A stretch of DNA of 35,320 bases from Candidatus Heimdallarchaeota archaeon B3_Heim (GTDB lineage: Archaea; Asgardarchaeota; Heimdallarchaeia; Hodarchaeales; Hodarchaeaceae), in contig NJBF01000039.1 of assembly GCA_003144275.1 (NCBI GenBank), forward strand, positions 1-35,320. Direction: 5' to 3'. Below the pieces are notes generated by a model. The model made no database searches. It was not told the DNA's origin and worked only from the letters and a program-made list of their open reading frames with translations. Within the stretch, counting starts at the first letter, position 1. Every line of letters begins with the position of its first letter. This document shows, piece by piece, positions 8,575 through 17,552 of the stretch. A program made the translations under genes and the position numbers.

Positions 8575-9567
8575 ATGCCTTCAAAAATTGACGGAATCCT
8601 ATCGCTCCATACTCAGATAGAAAAGTTGTCATCTAACCATCTCCAAACGAAATATGATTTGACACAAGAGCTCAAAGAGCTTGCTCAACAAGAAAAATTA
8701 ATTAAAACTGAAAATGATGAGCTAAAGGAAGCAGTGGTACGGCTTCAGACAGAATCTAAACCTGAACGTAAGGTCGAAGATATAACGAAACTAATTACGA
8801 CCATCAATGAACTCGAAAGTGAAATATCAAAAAATGAATTACAAAATTCAGAATTGGAATCAGAGCTAACTGTTAAAAAAACTGAGCACGGAATTTTAGC
8901 AAATAAAATTAAGATATTGCAAAATGAGAAAGAGGAGCTTGAAACCTCAAGCAATCAAAAGAAAGCAGAACGCTCTCGTGCGAAAAAAACCAGTGCAAAA
9001 GTACGAAGTGAACGAGAACGACTTAACAGGTTACGACAGCAAATAGAAAGAAAAGAAGAAACAAAAAAGAATTTAGAGTCAGCTACACAGACATTAAGTA
9101 TAATAGAACAAGTGATAGTTTCATCTTCTCCTGTTTCTGATTCAGATTCAAAAGGTATACCACCAGAAGTCACTGCAGAGATAAAAGAATTGATTTTAAC
9201 ATCGAAACGTACTTTTGATGAGGCACAAACAAAGTTTTCTTCCACAGATCTGACTCCATTTCTACTTGATGCAGCTAAGGCTTATCGACTTGGCGTAAAG
9301 GCATTTATCTTATTATGCGACAGGATGGCTAACAAGATTGTAGAGCAACCATTAGGTGAACAGGCATTTGAAATTGTAAATTATGGCTTAATTCTTAATA
9401 CCCGGCACCTCAAAGCAGTGGATGCAATGTTACAAAAATTGGAAAAGGGGGTAGAAATTGCCCCATTAGCAAGCTTTGCCAATGAAGTTCGAGATTATTT
9501 CATAGAAAATTTATCCTTACTTAGACTTGCAGGTGAGACTCTAGATCTGGAATTGCTAAAAAAATAA
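8575..9567 (+). CDS. Coiled-coil protein with C-terminal helical domain (second of a pair)
   Basis: A 330-residue protein in two parts. Residues 10-190 are an extended, Glu/Lys/Gln-rich coiled coil resembling SMC or kinesin-type rods in composition only. Residues about 205-330 form a less charged helical domain that looks globular (it includes DAAKAYRLGVKAFILL and FEIVNYGLILNTRHLK). A Ser/Asp-rich hinge separates them. There is no Walker motif, so it is not an SMC ATPase. It lies 6 bp after the first coiled-coil gene and is probably co-translated with it. Its 3' end abuts the convergent HAAS gene. Family unknown. Confidence 0.65.
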   Translation: MPSKIDGILSLHTQIEKLSSNHLQTKYDLTQELKELAQQEKLIKTENDELKEAVVRLQTESKPERKVEDITKLITTINELESEISKNELQNSELESELTVKKTEHGILANKIKILQNEKEELETSSNQKKAERSRAKKTSAKVRSERERLNRLRQQIERKEETKKNLESATQTLSIIEQVIVSSSPVSDSDSKGIPPEVTAEIKELILTSKRTFDEAQTKFSSTDLTPFLLDAAKAYRLGVKAFILLCDRMANKIVEQPLGEQAFEIVNYGLILNTRHLKAVDAMLQKLEKGVEIAPLASFANEVRDYFIENLSLLRLAGETLDLELLKK

Positions 9568-9574
9568 AAAAAAA
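9558..9574 (-). terminator. Poly-T tract after the PadR-HAAS operon
   Basis: On the minus strand this reads nine T, one A, then seven T, starting just 6 bp beyond the HAAS gene stop. It fits an archaeal T-tract terminator, although the bases also encode the lysine-rich end of the convergent coiled-coil gene. Confidence 0.4.
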
Positions 9575-9580
9575 GGGAAA

Positions 9581-10672
9581 TTAGATTAGTGATTTCCGAT
9601 CACTAGCTTTCCAAGACCCAAATTTAAATACATCATAGAGTGCTGACACAAAAGAAGTTACAGCGGCTAATCCGATTATTACTCTCATAATCAAATCAGC
9701 ATTTTGGATAAATTGGTATGTAGTAGGATTAGTCAATATATCGGAAGGAGCAGTAGCAGTTATTGCCGCAAAGAGAGTAAAGGGGAAGTAAATTACCACA
9801 ACCACTCCTGATATTCCACCTACGATATTTTTCAAAGCTGAAGCTAGACGAGTAACCCTAATTCTTCCAAACAAAACCAAAAAGGCATTATATGCGAGAC
9901 TAACACTCAACGAAAAATAAACTGCAAACCCACTAATCACAAACCAGTTTGTATTAAACAAAGGGATATCGGATATTTCTAAATAAAGTAAAAAGGCGAT
10001 AGCGATTACAGTAAGTAAGCCACCAAGGAAACCTCCAAGATGTTGCCCAAAAGCAGGCCAAAAACTGACCTCAGAAGGTTTTGATTCATCTTTTACATAA
10101 TAAAAATCTAACGATTTTTTCGGAACTGGAGTTGTCCTTTTATTAAATTCTGTTTTAATATCCTCATATGACTTCTGGAATGAAACGCGTAATTTTAACA
10201 TTTGCTCCTTGAAGGTTTTTTCATCAGTGATATATAAAGCCATAATAAAGAATGCTATTCCAATAAAACCCATAACAAAAGATAAAAAAGCAACGAATGG
10301 ATCATTTGTAGCGATCTGGATGATCCATGCAATTATCATAATTCCAATAAATCCAGCCATGGCAAGTATGATAAACTGTTCATTCTGAATCTTGGATTCA
10401 GGTCGAGTTAATGGATTTTTCCATTCTGTAGCGATATTGGATTCCTCTTCAAGAAATTTCGTTGCTAGAATTTTAGGATCTTCCATAATCATTATAGCTT
10501 GTTCAAAGGATTCGTGAATAGTTAGTCCTTTCTCTTTTTCGGATATGTTATGAGCAAGATCCCAGATATGAGCTTGTAATTCCTTCAAAATTTGTTCTTT
10601 ATCAGCTAAAGGGTCTAAATATCTGCCAACCTCAGCTAAATAGTCATCAATTTCTTTATATGTCGTATTCAT
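9581..10672 (-). CDS. HAAS-domain multi-pass membrane protein
   Basis: The first about 80 residues form a soluble helical domain of the HAAS type: a repeated Tyr/Leu-rich helix, then a KEQILKELQAHI-like helix and an EDP block. About six transmembrane helices follow (two around residues 110-160, four after residue 205) with a basic loop between the two groups. HAAS modules are typically encoded beside PadR regulators and are thought to transmit a membrane or envelope signal to them. Here the start codon overlaps the stop of the PadR gene by 4 bp, the classic arrangement. The substrate or signal is unknown. The neighbouring ABC transporter operon is the obvious candidate for shared regulation. 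Confidence 0.75.
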   Translation of the reverse strand: MNTTYKEIDDYLAEVGRYLDPLADKEQILKELQAHIWDLAHNISEKEKGLTIHESFEQAIMIMEDPKILATKFLEEESNIATEWKNPLTRPESKIQNEQFIILAMAGFIGIMIIAWIIQIATNDPFVAFLSFVMGFIGIAFFIMALYITDEKTFKEQMLKLRVSFQKSYEDIKTEFNKRTTPVPKKSLDFYYVKDESKPSEVSFWPAFGQHLGGFLGGLLTVIAIAFLLYLEISDIPLFNTNWFVISGFAVYFSLSVSLAYNAFLVLFGRIRVTRLASALKNIVGGISGVVVVIYFPFTLFAAITATAPSDILTNPTTYQFIQNADLIMRVIIGLAAVTSFVSALYDVFKFGSWKASDRKSLI

Positions 10673-11070
10673 TTTAGTTCACTTTCAGTGTTTTCAATTA
10701 AATCTTCAAGGATCCCATAATAGTGAATCCAATTCTGCCAAAGAGCTTGATAGGCCCGTTCACCCCTCTGAGTCAAACGGTAGTGCTTACGTGCAGGTCC
10801 GGAGGATGAAACTTTTAATTCATGTTCAACCATCTGTTCTTTTTCAAAACGTCTCAGAATTGCATAAAACGTGGCTTTGGTACCATCAAGCTCTCCTTGA
10901 GTGGCCTCGATTAGTTTTTCTCCAATTAAATAACCATAAATACCTTCATCTTGATATTTCTTTATAATAGCTAGTAATGCAAGACGATTAGCATTGTTTA
11001 AGAGATTGATAATCTCTTTGGTCACCCATTGAGTAATTTCATCAGTTTCTGTCAAAGCGTAATACCTCAA
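10669..11070 (-). CDS. PadR-family transcriptional regulator
   Basis: A 133-residue winged-helix protein. The pattern LALLAIIKKYQDEGIYGYLI followed by KATFYAILRRFEKEQMVEHE and a YRLTQRGERAYQ wing is diagnostic of the PadR N-terminal domain. A short C-terminal helix would mediate dimerisation. The first start is TTG at 11070, but another TTG at 11055 or the GTG at about 11025 could be used, because the first 20 residues precede the recognisable domain. It forms an operon with the HAAS membrane gene (4 bp overlap) and is divergent from a four-gene ABC transporter operon. The palindrome at 11393-11416 is a candidate operator. PadR proteins are usually repressors released by ligand or partner. 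Confidence 0.85.
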   Translation of the reverse strand: MRYYALTETDEITQWVTKEIINLLNNANRLALLAIIKKYQDEGIYGYLIGEKLIEATQGELDGTKATFYAILRRFEKEQMVEHELKVSSSGPARKHYRLTQRGERAYQALWQNWIHYYGILEDLIENTESELK

Positions 11071-11501
11071 ATAGTATTATCATCTACTAATAGCAACACT
11101 ATTCTATGCTTAAAAGTACTGCTGTTGAGGCATATAATTCATATCAATTAAACCCTGAAAATCATCAAATTTTCATGGTTCGATGTCCCACCAATTTCTT
11201 TTCATCCTTTTTGACGATTTTTTGTTGAAGCTCAAGGTGGTTCTCTTTGGGCAGAAAGTTAAGGAATTAGGCTAGGATCAACGTTTATATTAGAATTACC
11301 TCTTCTAAAATAAAAAATTCACCCTTCTGATTAAACAAAGGTAGAGAGTAAGGATATCGGTAATAAAAGGGACTATATTAATAAAAAATCATTATTTCGG
11401 GAAGACATCCGAAATATATTACCCTCATCTTTAGTTTTTTATACTCATTTTTTAGCTGGTATATTTATTATCTAAAAATCTTTGATTAAGTTGAATTAAT
11501 C
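11071..11501. other. Gene-free divergent regulatory region
   Basis: This 431 bp stretch separates the PadR-HAAS operon from the ABC transporter operon. I see no convincing open reading frame, tRNA or repeat array. It contains the 24 bp palindrome at 11393-11416, and T/A-rich TATA-like segments nearer the ABC gene (around 11435-11445 and 11460-11471). Its length exceeds that of a simple archaeal promoter, so a small RNA or multiple operator sites are possible, but I have no direct evidence for either. Confidence 0.5.
11393..11416. promoter_or_regulatory. Palindromic operator candidate (TATTTCGG-N8-CCGAAATA)
   Basis: Two perfect 8-bp arms are separated by 8 bp and end about 85 bp before the ATG of the ABC ATPase gene. 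PadR regulators bind dyads with a similar 8-bp spacing, and a PadR gene is encoded divergently. The arm sequence differs from the classical ATGT/ACAT PadR site, so assignment to this PadR is inference. Confidence 0.5.
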
Positions 11502-12431
11502 ATGAGCTCTGATATAATTACTACGGATCAGCTTTCTAAGTTTTATGGTTCCATTCTAGGTATACATGAGGTTTCAATCAAGGTTCCACCTGGAGGAGTT
11601 GGATTCCTTGGCCCCAACGGAGCAGGAAAGACAACATTAATCCGAACGTTGTTAGGAATCATTCGTCCAACAAAAGGAACCGCCCATGTCTTAGGATACA
11701 ATATCAAATCGGAAATAAATCAAGTTAGGGATCGGATTGGGTATATTCCTGAATTTAATACATCTTTTATTCCCGATATGACTGCTATGAAATTTGTAGC
11801 CTTCTGTGGTCGGATGAATGGTCTTGCTAATGCCGAATCGAAACAACGGGCAAGTGATTCTTTGTATTATGTTGGTCTCGGGGAGGAAAGATATCGAAAA
11901 TTAGGAACATTCTCCCTCGGAATGAAGCAGAAAGTTAAACTTGCATCTGCTCTGGTTCATGATCCAGATATCATAATTGCTGATGAACCAACAAATGGTT
12001 TAGACCCAACAGGTCGCAATCAGATGCTAGATTTAATAAAGAATTTACAGATAGATCAGAACAAGCACGTTATCTTAAGCTCACATTTATTAAGAGATGT
12101 AGAACAGACAACAGATTATGCAATTGTATTTTCTGAGGGAGAAATATTAGCTCAAGGCAAAATTAAAGAGTTAACCTCTGGTCAAAGAACTTCTATCAGT
12201 GTAAAAGTAAAATTCAACGAGGATCTGTTCATTAGAAATCTTAAGGATAAGGGATATGAGGTTTGGGATGAAGGAGGATTTATCGAAGTAAAAATTTCTA
12301 GTGATACAGAGAAAGCGATTTTCAATGCTGCTTATACCGCTGGAACTGAAATTAGATATTTTGGAAGTCGTTCTAACACACTAGAGGATGTTTTTGTTGA
12401 TTTATTCCAAAATAAGGAGGGGATAAAATGA
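11502..12431 (+). CDS. ABC transporter ATP-binding protein (ABC-2 type)
   Basis: A 309-residue nucleotide-binding subunit. Walker A is GPNGAGKT (residues 37-44), the signature is FSLGMKQK (about residue 137-144), and Walker B plus D-loop is IIIADEPTNGLDP (about 153-165), followed by the H-loop SSH. About 80 residues beyond the core form the C-terminal extension seen in export-type subunits of the CcmA/NatA group. It powers transport through the permease encoded next, whose start overlaps its stop by 4 bp. It is the first gene of a four-gene operon. There is no Shine-Dalgarno sequence near the ATG, so the transcript is probably leaderless or short-leadered. Substrate unknown; export of lipids, peptides or drugs is typical for the family. 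Confidence 0.9.
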   Translation: MSSDIITTDQLSKFYGSILGIHEVSIKVPPGGVGFLGPNGAGKTTLIRTLLGIIRPTKGTAHVLGYNIKSEINQVRDRIGYIPEFNTSFIPDMTAMKFVAFCGRMNGLANAESKQRASDSLYYVGLGEERYRKLGTFSLGMKQKVKLASALVHDPDIIIADEPTNGLDPTGRNQMLDLIKNLQIDQNKHVILSSHLLRDVEQTTDYAIVFSEGEILAQGKIKELTSGQRTSISVKVKFNEDLFIRNLKDKGYEVWDEGGFIEVKISSDTEKAIFNAAYTAGTEIRYFGSRSNTLEDVFVDLFQNKEGIK

Positions 12432-13438
12432 GCGACCAATCAACAAAAAATGATGCCTATGTCAGAAAGTTTTCTTTTCGGCCGTTCACAGGATTACGGC
12501 GGGGACGAATTTTCCGAATGTGGTCAATTTCTTGGCAATGGTGGATTCACGAATGGGATCGATCTCGAGCAATAAAAGTTCTAATAGGTTTCCAAATTTT
12601 TATTCTTTTTTTAACCAACATTTTTGTCCTCACCTTCAAAGACATTCAGCTTCAAGCGGATCCAACCTTAACTACTGGACAAATCCTAGAGGACACATTA
12701 ATTCCTTTAGTACGCGGGATAGTGAGTTTTCAGACCAGAATTCGTGGAGAAAGTGCTGGCCATGGCGACGAGTTTGGAACATCTTTTTCCATTGGAGGAA
12801 CAAGTCTTTTCATTCTGCTACTTGCTGTTCTTGTTGGCTCAGGACTAATAGCTGATGATATTACAAATAAAACAAATGAGATTTATTATTCAAAATTAGA
12901 AAAATACGAATATATCATGGGTAAGTTTGGAGCGTTCTTTATATTCGGCAATGTCATGATAACTCTCCCTTACGTTTTAGAATTCTTTCTACTTTACATT
13001 GGATTAGGAAATATGGACTTTCTAGCTGTCTTACCAGTATTAGTTCATGTAATCCTCTTCACTGAATTAGTAAATATAACTTATGCGGCAATCATCCTAG
13101 CATTTTCTTCCTTGACTGGTAGACGGTTATATGCAGGTCTTACAACCTTCATGCTTTTATTCCTTGCAAATATGATTGTCCCCTCATTGGCTTTTGCTCA
13201 AGGAGGTGAAGTCGGACTTCAGCTATTAACTGACGTTTTAACTCTGCTTCTTGTCAGTTCCTATCTTTTAGACGGAGAATCGATAATTAGATTGGATCTT
13301 TTAGGTAGAGAACACACTCTAAATCTCGCGAACGGAATCGGAATTGAGGGATGGATGATTATAGGAAGTTTGGGATTATTCATCTTTTTAGGAATCTCGA
13401 TTGTAATTCTGCAGGTCTATAGGAGGCATAGCGCTTGA
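12428..13438 (+). CDS. ABC-2 type transporter permease
   Basis: A 336-residue membrane subunit. A basic cytoplasmic N-terminus precedes a first helix (about residues 48-66). A large extracytoplasmic loop of about 60 residues follows, and then about five more helices between residues 115 and 333. The segment GSGLIADDITNKTNEIYYSKLEKYEYIMGK-like region (about residues 137-165) matches the cytoplasmic coupling element seen in ABC-2 permeases. A clear GGAGG lies upstream of the ATG inside the previous gene. The gene overlaps both neighbours by 4 bp, so subunits are likely made in fixed ratio. It probably pairs with the upstream ATPase. Confidence 0.85.
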   Translation: MSDQSTKNDAYVRKFSFRPFTGLRRGRIFRMWSISWQWWIHEWDRSRAIKVLIGFQIFILFLTNIFVLTFKDIQLQADPTLTTGQILEDTLIPLVRGIVSFQTRIRGESAGHGDEFGTSFSIGGTSLFILLLAVLVGSGLIADDITNKTNEIYYSKLEKYEYIMGKFGAFFIFGNVMITLPYVLEFFLLYIGLGNMDFLAVLPVLVHVILFTELVNITYAAIILAFSSLTGRRLYAGLTTFMLLFLANMIVPSLAFAQGGEVGLQLLTDVLTLLLVSSYLLDGESIIRLDLLGREHTLNLANGIGIEGWMIIGSLGLFIFLGISIVILQVYRRHSA

Positions 13439-14355
13439 TCGAATTAGAAAACGTATCTAAATCATTTGGAGATGTTGTTGCAATATCAAATATGAGTATG
13501 CATGTTAAAACAGGCACGATAACTGGGTTCCTTGGCCCAAATGGAGCTGGAAAATCGACCACATTAAAAGTTGTTATGGGTGAGATTTTTCCAGATCTTG
13601 GAACCGTTAATGTTCTTGGTGAAAATCCTGTTAATAATATCAAGCTCAAACAAAGAACTGGATATGTTTCAGAACATGATGACTTGTATCAATGGATGAA
13701 AGGAAAACAATTCGTATCATCTCTTGCAAGATTACTGCTTCCTCGTGAAGAAGCCGAACGTGCAGCAAAAGAGGCATTAAAAACAGTTGGATTAGCAGTC
13801 AAAGGAAAAAAAATTCAAGCGTATTCGAAAGGAATGAGACAAAGACTGAAGGTAGCTGCCGCAATCGTTCACAATCCAGATCTACTTATCTTAGATGAAC
13901 CTTTTGGGGGCCTTGATCCTTTAGGTCGTCGTGAAATGAAAAAACTCGTTTCAAATCTCAATCAAGATGGTGTTACAATTCTAATTTCAAGCCATATTTT
14001 ATATGAGCTTGATCAAATGAGCACGAACATGATTCTCATTCATCGTGGACAAACTCTTGCTGAAGGCGCTCCCTCTGAAATTTTAGAATTAATTGATCAG
14101 TTTCCACATCAAATATTAATTCATGCTCCAATTGATCAACTTAAAAATCTTTCAAAACTAATGATTGATGAATCAATTGTTAATTCTTTGAAATTCGGTG
14201 CTGACAAATCCTCCACAGATTTAGTTGCAATTACAAACAATCCAAAGGAGTTTTATCCCAAAATTACTCAGTTGATTGCAGAGAATAATCTCTTTGTTGA
14301 GCATCTTGAAAGTAAGACTGACAACATCGAAGCAATTTTTGAGTTTCTAACATAA
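13435..14355 (+). CDS. ABC transporter ATP-binding protein, second cassette
   Basis: A 306-residue ATPase with Walker A GPNGAGKS (residues 34-41), signature YSKGMRQR (about 137) and Walker B/D-loop LLILDEPFGGLDP (about 150-162), followed by the SSH switch. It is clearly distinct from the first cassette of the operon rather than a recent duplicate. The start is TTG at 13435, overlapping the permease stop; the N-terminus begins exactly at the expected first beta strand, supporting this start. The C-terminal 90 residues form a regulatory-type extension. It probably energises the permease encoded 19 bp downstream, giving either two exporters or one heteromeric exporter. Confidence 0.9.
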   Translation: MIELENVSKSFGDVVAISNMSMHVKTGTITGFLGPNGAGKSTTLKVVMGEIFPDLGTVNVLGENPVNNIKLKQRTGYVSEHDDLYQWMKGKQFVSSLARLLLPREEAERAAKEALKTVGLAVKGKKIQAYSKGMRQRLKVAAAIVHNPDLLILDEPFGGLDPLGRREMKKLVSNLNQDGVTILISSHILYELDQMSTNMILIHRGQTLAEGAPSEILELIDQFPHQILIHAPIDQLKNLSKLMIDESIVNSLKFGADKSSTDLVAITNNPKEFYPKITQLIAENNLFVEHLESKTDNIEAIFEFLT

Positions 14356-14374
14356 AAATGGAGGAATAAGAGAT

Positions 14375-15181
14375 ATGGTGAACAAACAAAACAATACAAA
14401 ATACGAATATTCTCCTCCTCTGTTTTCACGGGGAATTTTCTTAATCCAAATATTCTTGAATAAATATGTCTATGATAAAAAGACATATATTCTAATACTG
14501 ATAAGTGTTCTCCCCTTATTAACGATTGGCAATATCCATCAACCTGGAATTGAAGATTACGTAGATCTCATTGGCCCCATATCCATTTTTACTTTTATTA
14601 TTATGCCTTTAATTTCCTTAATATTAGGTGTAACAGCCATCTCGGACGAAAAAGAAAATAAAACAATCAGTCAACTGTTAGCACGTCCAGTAAGACGAGA
14701 GGAAATAGTTATCTCCAAATGGATTACTATTATGATTATTGGCCTAATAATTACCACAATTAACAGTACTATTTTATATCTAGGATTTTATATCCTTCTG
14801 CCAGGATCTATTAGCCTACTCGGTAATTTATCTGTATTACTTGGAACGTGGATGTATTTAGGATTATGGTTTGGGGTTTACGCAACAATTTTCCTTTTCG
14901 TTGGGGTATTTTTAGATAAAAATGCTATTGGACTGGGTTTAGCAATTGCGTATTTTGAAGCTTTTTTTGGACAATTCATTTTTGGAGCCTTTTCTGGAAA
15001 TTCTCCTTTTTCAGTTGCAAACCATATTTACTACATTGCTTCAGAATTTTTCTTGAGCGATTATATCTCGTTTAATATAGCAAAATTCGAGCCAATCTCT
15101 TCTGTTCTTGTCTGCATTGGATTAGTATTTGGATTTCTATTTCTCGCTGCATTCACGATGCGACGTAAAGATTTCCCCTAG
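14375..15181 (+). CDS. ABC-2 type transporter permease, second
   Basis: A 268-residue membrane protein with six predicted helices: about 35-50, 68-90, 115-140, 150-175, 180-205 and 238-258. The block GVTAISDEKENKTISQLLARPVRREEIVISKW is cut here to its key features: an SDEKE coupling motif and the LARPVRREE segment, near residues 88-110. Both are hallmarks of ABC-2/NosY-type permeases. A GGAGG precedes the ATG by about 10 nt. It ends the transporter operon and overlaps the convergent gene at 15178 by 4 bp. A poly-T run immediately after the stop could terminate transcription. Confidence 0.85.
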   Translation: MVNKQNNTKYEYSPPLFSRGIFLIQIFLNKYVYDKKTYILILISVLPLLTIGNIHQPGIEDYVDLIGPISIFTFIIMPLISLILGVTAISDEKENKTISQLLARPVRREEIVISKWITIMIIGLIITTINSTILYLGFYILLPGSISLLGNLSVLLGTWMYLGLWFGVYATIFLFVGVFLDKNAIGLGLAIAYFEAFFGQFIFGAFSGNSPFSVANHIYYIASEFFLSDYISFNIAKFEPISSVLVCIGLVFGFLFLAAFTMRRKDFP

Positions 15182-16134
15182 TTTCTCTTTTTTTTCCTTC
15201 TAATAACAAAAGATACTGAAATTAATGCGCTGAATACCGCAAAAAAGTCAAATCTGCTAATATAATCTAATTCCTCTTCTCGTTCAAGTCGAATGTCTAG
15301 AGAAAAACTAGCAGAATTACTATTATTTACTGATCCCTCCATATCTGAATTGATATCGTAGAATACTAATACTCCATTCTTTTTCTCCCACTTAAATTCA
15401 GCTGCATAAACAAAGTCCAAAACAATTCCTGTAGATCTATCATTCATAGTACCAGAGTATTCTACTTCCATGATGAAATATTTCTTTGTTTCCTCATAAT
15501 CCAAATAAAGAACTGTCTCAATTCCTTCCAATGCTCCATCTAATTCTGGAATGGATTGATTCCAAATATTGAAAATTGATAACCAAGGTAGGGTGACGGG
15601 TATTACAAAAAATTCGTCTCCAGCTGATACTCCAGAAGAATTATCTAGGAAATTGACATCGTTTCCTAGGACACTGAGGCCTAATGCATTTTGAATCCCC
15701 AAAATGACTTGGGACTCATTACTTTCAATATTTACCTCGCTTATGCTTGATTTGAGTTGATACACAACATAAACTGGATCTTCATCATTAACGGCAACGA
15801 TACTGAGGTTAAATGTTGTTCCTACGGGAATGATTTCCTTTCCCAGCATATATCCTCTTGTTGAAATTTCCGTACTAAAGAATCCAAAGGAATAAGCAAA
15901 AGTTCTTTTTGCAGCTACTACTGTATAGGTCCATTGGTCTTCGGAATCAACATTATAGCTTGAAAAGCTAGCCTCAACTGTGAACGGAGTGAGAAGTACT
16001 AAGAGGAACAGGGAAAGAACAGAAATATACCTAATTTGCAATGCTCGTTTAAGAACTCTCAAATCACTCACATAACCAAAATACTTTGAGATATAAAAAT
16101 ATTCAGATGTAGGATTCGTCAATATACTCTTCAA
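15178..16134 (-). CDS. Secreted, C-terminally membrane-anchored protein of unknown function
   Basis: The protein has a hydrophobic export segment (about residues 36-54), a large extracytoplasmic domain of about 220 residues predicted beta-rich with many Asn/Ser, a C-terminal transmembrane helix (about 295-311) and a Lys/Arg stop-transfer tail. This is a typical archaeal surface-protein layout. The longest frame begins with TTG at 16134, which leaves about 35 residues before the signal sequence. Later GTG or TTG codons, giving proteins that begin near VSDLRV or LQIRYI, would make a more usual signal peptide and are probably the true start. I do not recognise the extracellular domain. It overlaps the convergent ABC permease gene by 4 bp. 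Confidence 0.6.
   Translation of the reverse strand: MKSILTNPTSEYFYISKYFGYVSDLRVLKRALQIRYISVLSLFLLVLLTPFTVEASFSSYNVDSEDQWTYTVVAAKRTFAYSFGFFSTEISTRGYMLGKEIIPVGTTFNLSIVAVNDEDPVYVVYQLKSSISEVNIESNESQVILGIQNALGLSVLGNDVNFLDNSSGVSAGDEFFVIPVTLPWLSIFNIWNQSIPELDGALEGIETVLYLDYEETKKYFIMEVEYSGTMNDRSTGIVLDFVYAAEFKWEKKNGVLVFYDINSDMEGSVNNSNSASFSLDIRLEREEELDYISRFDFFAVFSALISVSFVIRRKKKRN
15188..15195 (+). terminator. Poly-T tract after the ABC operon
   Basis: Eight consecutive T residues begin 7 bp after the last stop codon of the operon, as expected for an archaeal intrinsic terminator. They also encode the lysine-rich end of the convergent gene. Confidence 0.4.
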
Positions 16135-16174
16135 GTATAACTTAAGAGATTATAGTGATTTAACGTTAAGAAAT

Positions 16175-17335
16175 TCATCCCATATAATCTCTAATTCGCT
16201 TAAACGCTTCTTTAATCTCTTCTTCAGACCTAGAAAAAGCAACACGGAAATATCCATCTGCTGAATTCCCAAATGCCGTACCAGGAATTGTGGCAACATT
16301 TGCATTATTTAGAATTTCCTCTGCTACAAGCTCTGATGGCTTATCTGAATGGGAATATTTGACAAAGCCATAAAATGCTCCATCAACACTATCGAGTGAT
16401 AATCCATCTATCTTAGATATTTCATCTAGTAACAATTGTCTACGGACAGGAAATACTTCTTCAATTACTTTTTGAGCTTCAAACCTTTGTTCCAAAGCGG
16501 TTACCGCACCCCATTGGCAAAAAGTAGTTGCACAACTTGTACTTGCCTGTATAAATCGTAAAATACCTTGAGACAACGTTTCATTCGCAATAGAATATCC
16601 GAGACGGAAACCAGTCATGCTGTACGTTTTAGAAAAGCCATTCACAACAATAATGTTGTCTCTCCAGTTTTCCAATTCAGTTAAAATAGTTTTGAAGGAG
16701 CTGGGAATATACATATAGTCGTTATAGATTTCATCTGCAATTATCGTAAGATTCGTATCCTCGATCAAATCCTTCACAAATGAGAGCTCTTGGGAGGAAA
16801 TTATATGTCCAGTCGGATTATTTGGAGAATTTATGAGAAGTGCTTTAACGTCAGTATTTGAGATAGTTTCTTTGACCAACTCCTGATTAAGAGAAAAGTC
16901 ATCCTGCATGGGGATAGTCAAAAATTGTCCACCAGAGAGACGCGCCATATCGGGATAGGAAACCCAATACGGTTCAGGAAATAGAATTTTTTCTCCCCGA
17001 TTAAGTAGGGCATAAATTGATGCCAGAATACTCTGTTTTGCCCCTGAAGTTACAATAATTTCCTCATTTGGATTTATATCAACAGAAAAATCCTCTGCAT
17101 AGACAGAAGCTATCTTACTTCTTAATTCTGGGATTCCTGAACTGATAGCATATGTTGTTTTTCCTTGATTAATCGCTTCGATAGTGGCGTTCACAATAGA
17201 TTGTAAAGGTTGGAAATCTGGTTGGCCTATTTCCAAATGAATTATATTATGTCCATTGGCTTCTCTTTCTTTTGCTAATCGAAAAAATTTTGCCGTAGGA
17301 GACCCTTGAAGTTGTTTAAGCTGTTCTGATAGCAT
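16175..17335 (-). CDS. Class I/II PLP-dependent aminotransferase (aspartate/aromatic type)
   Basis: A 386-residue fold-type I aminotransferase of usual length. Visible signatures are GQPDF near residue 38, the INSPNNPTG substrate-binding block, ADEIY with the PLP-pyridine aspartate, and NGFSKTYSMTGFRLGY. In the last, Lys236 is the Schiff-base lysine and the Arg of FRLGY contacts the cofactor phosphate. A C-terminal FRVAFS arginine would bind the substrate carboxylate. Such enzymes transfer the amino group between amino acids and 2-oxoglutarate. Whether this one prefers aspartate, alanine or aromatics cannot be read from sequence. It stands alone on the minus strand, with 217 bp of gene-free DNA upstream. 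Confidence 0.9.
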   Translation of the reverse strand: MLSEQLKQLQGSPTAKFFRLAKEREANGHNIIHLEIGQPDFQPLQSIVNATIEAINQGKTTYAISSGIPELRSKIASVYAEDFSVDINPNEEIIVTSGAKQSILASIYALLNRGEKILFPEPYWVSYPDMARLSGGQFLTIPMQDDFSLNQELVKETISNTDVKALLINSPNNPTGHIISSQELSFVKDLIEDTNLTIIADEIYNDYMYIPSSFKTILTELENWRDNIIVVNGFSKTYSMTGFRLGYSIANETLSQGILRFIQASTSCATTFCQWGAVTALEQRFEAQKVIEEVFPVRRQLLLDEISKIDGLSLDSVDGAFYGFVKYSHSDKPSELVAEEILNNANVATIPGTAFGNSADGYFRVAFSRSEEEIKEAFKRIRDYMG

Positions 17336-17552
17336 TTAATTCACATCTAGATTTGAATCATGTTGATAAACTTATAAATCTTTAAGATAATGAGGACATT
17401 GTCATAAAAGAAATTTTAATTTACACTTTTGAAAACTATTCCCAAAGAATTTATTAATTCTAATCTTACTTAATTCCAAAAGTACTAGATTCATCTTCAA
17501 AGTCTATAATCTAACGTAATCGTGCTGATGAAATTAAACATATACACGTGAA

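Noticed and set aside
8575..9567. SMC- or Rad50-like ATPase
   Set aside because: The coiled coil resembles SMC rods in composition, but there is no Walker A, Walker B or hinge motif.
12520..12855. Plus-strand reading frame of 111 codons inside the first ABC permease gene
   Set aside because: It is rich in Trp, Ser and Asn, is out of frame with the permease, and is best explained as a shadow frame.
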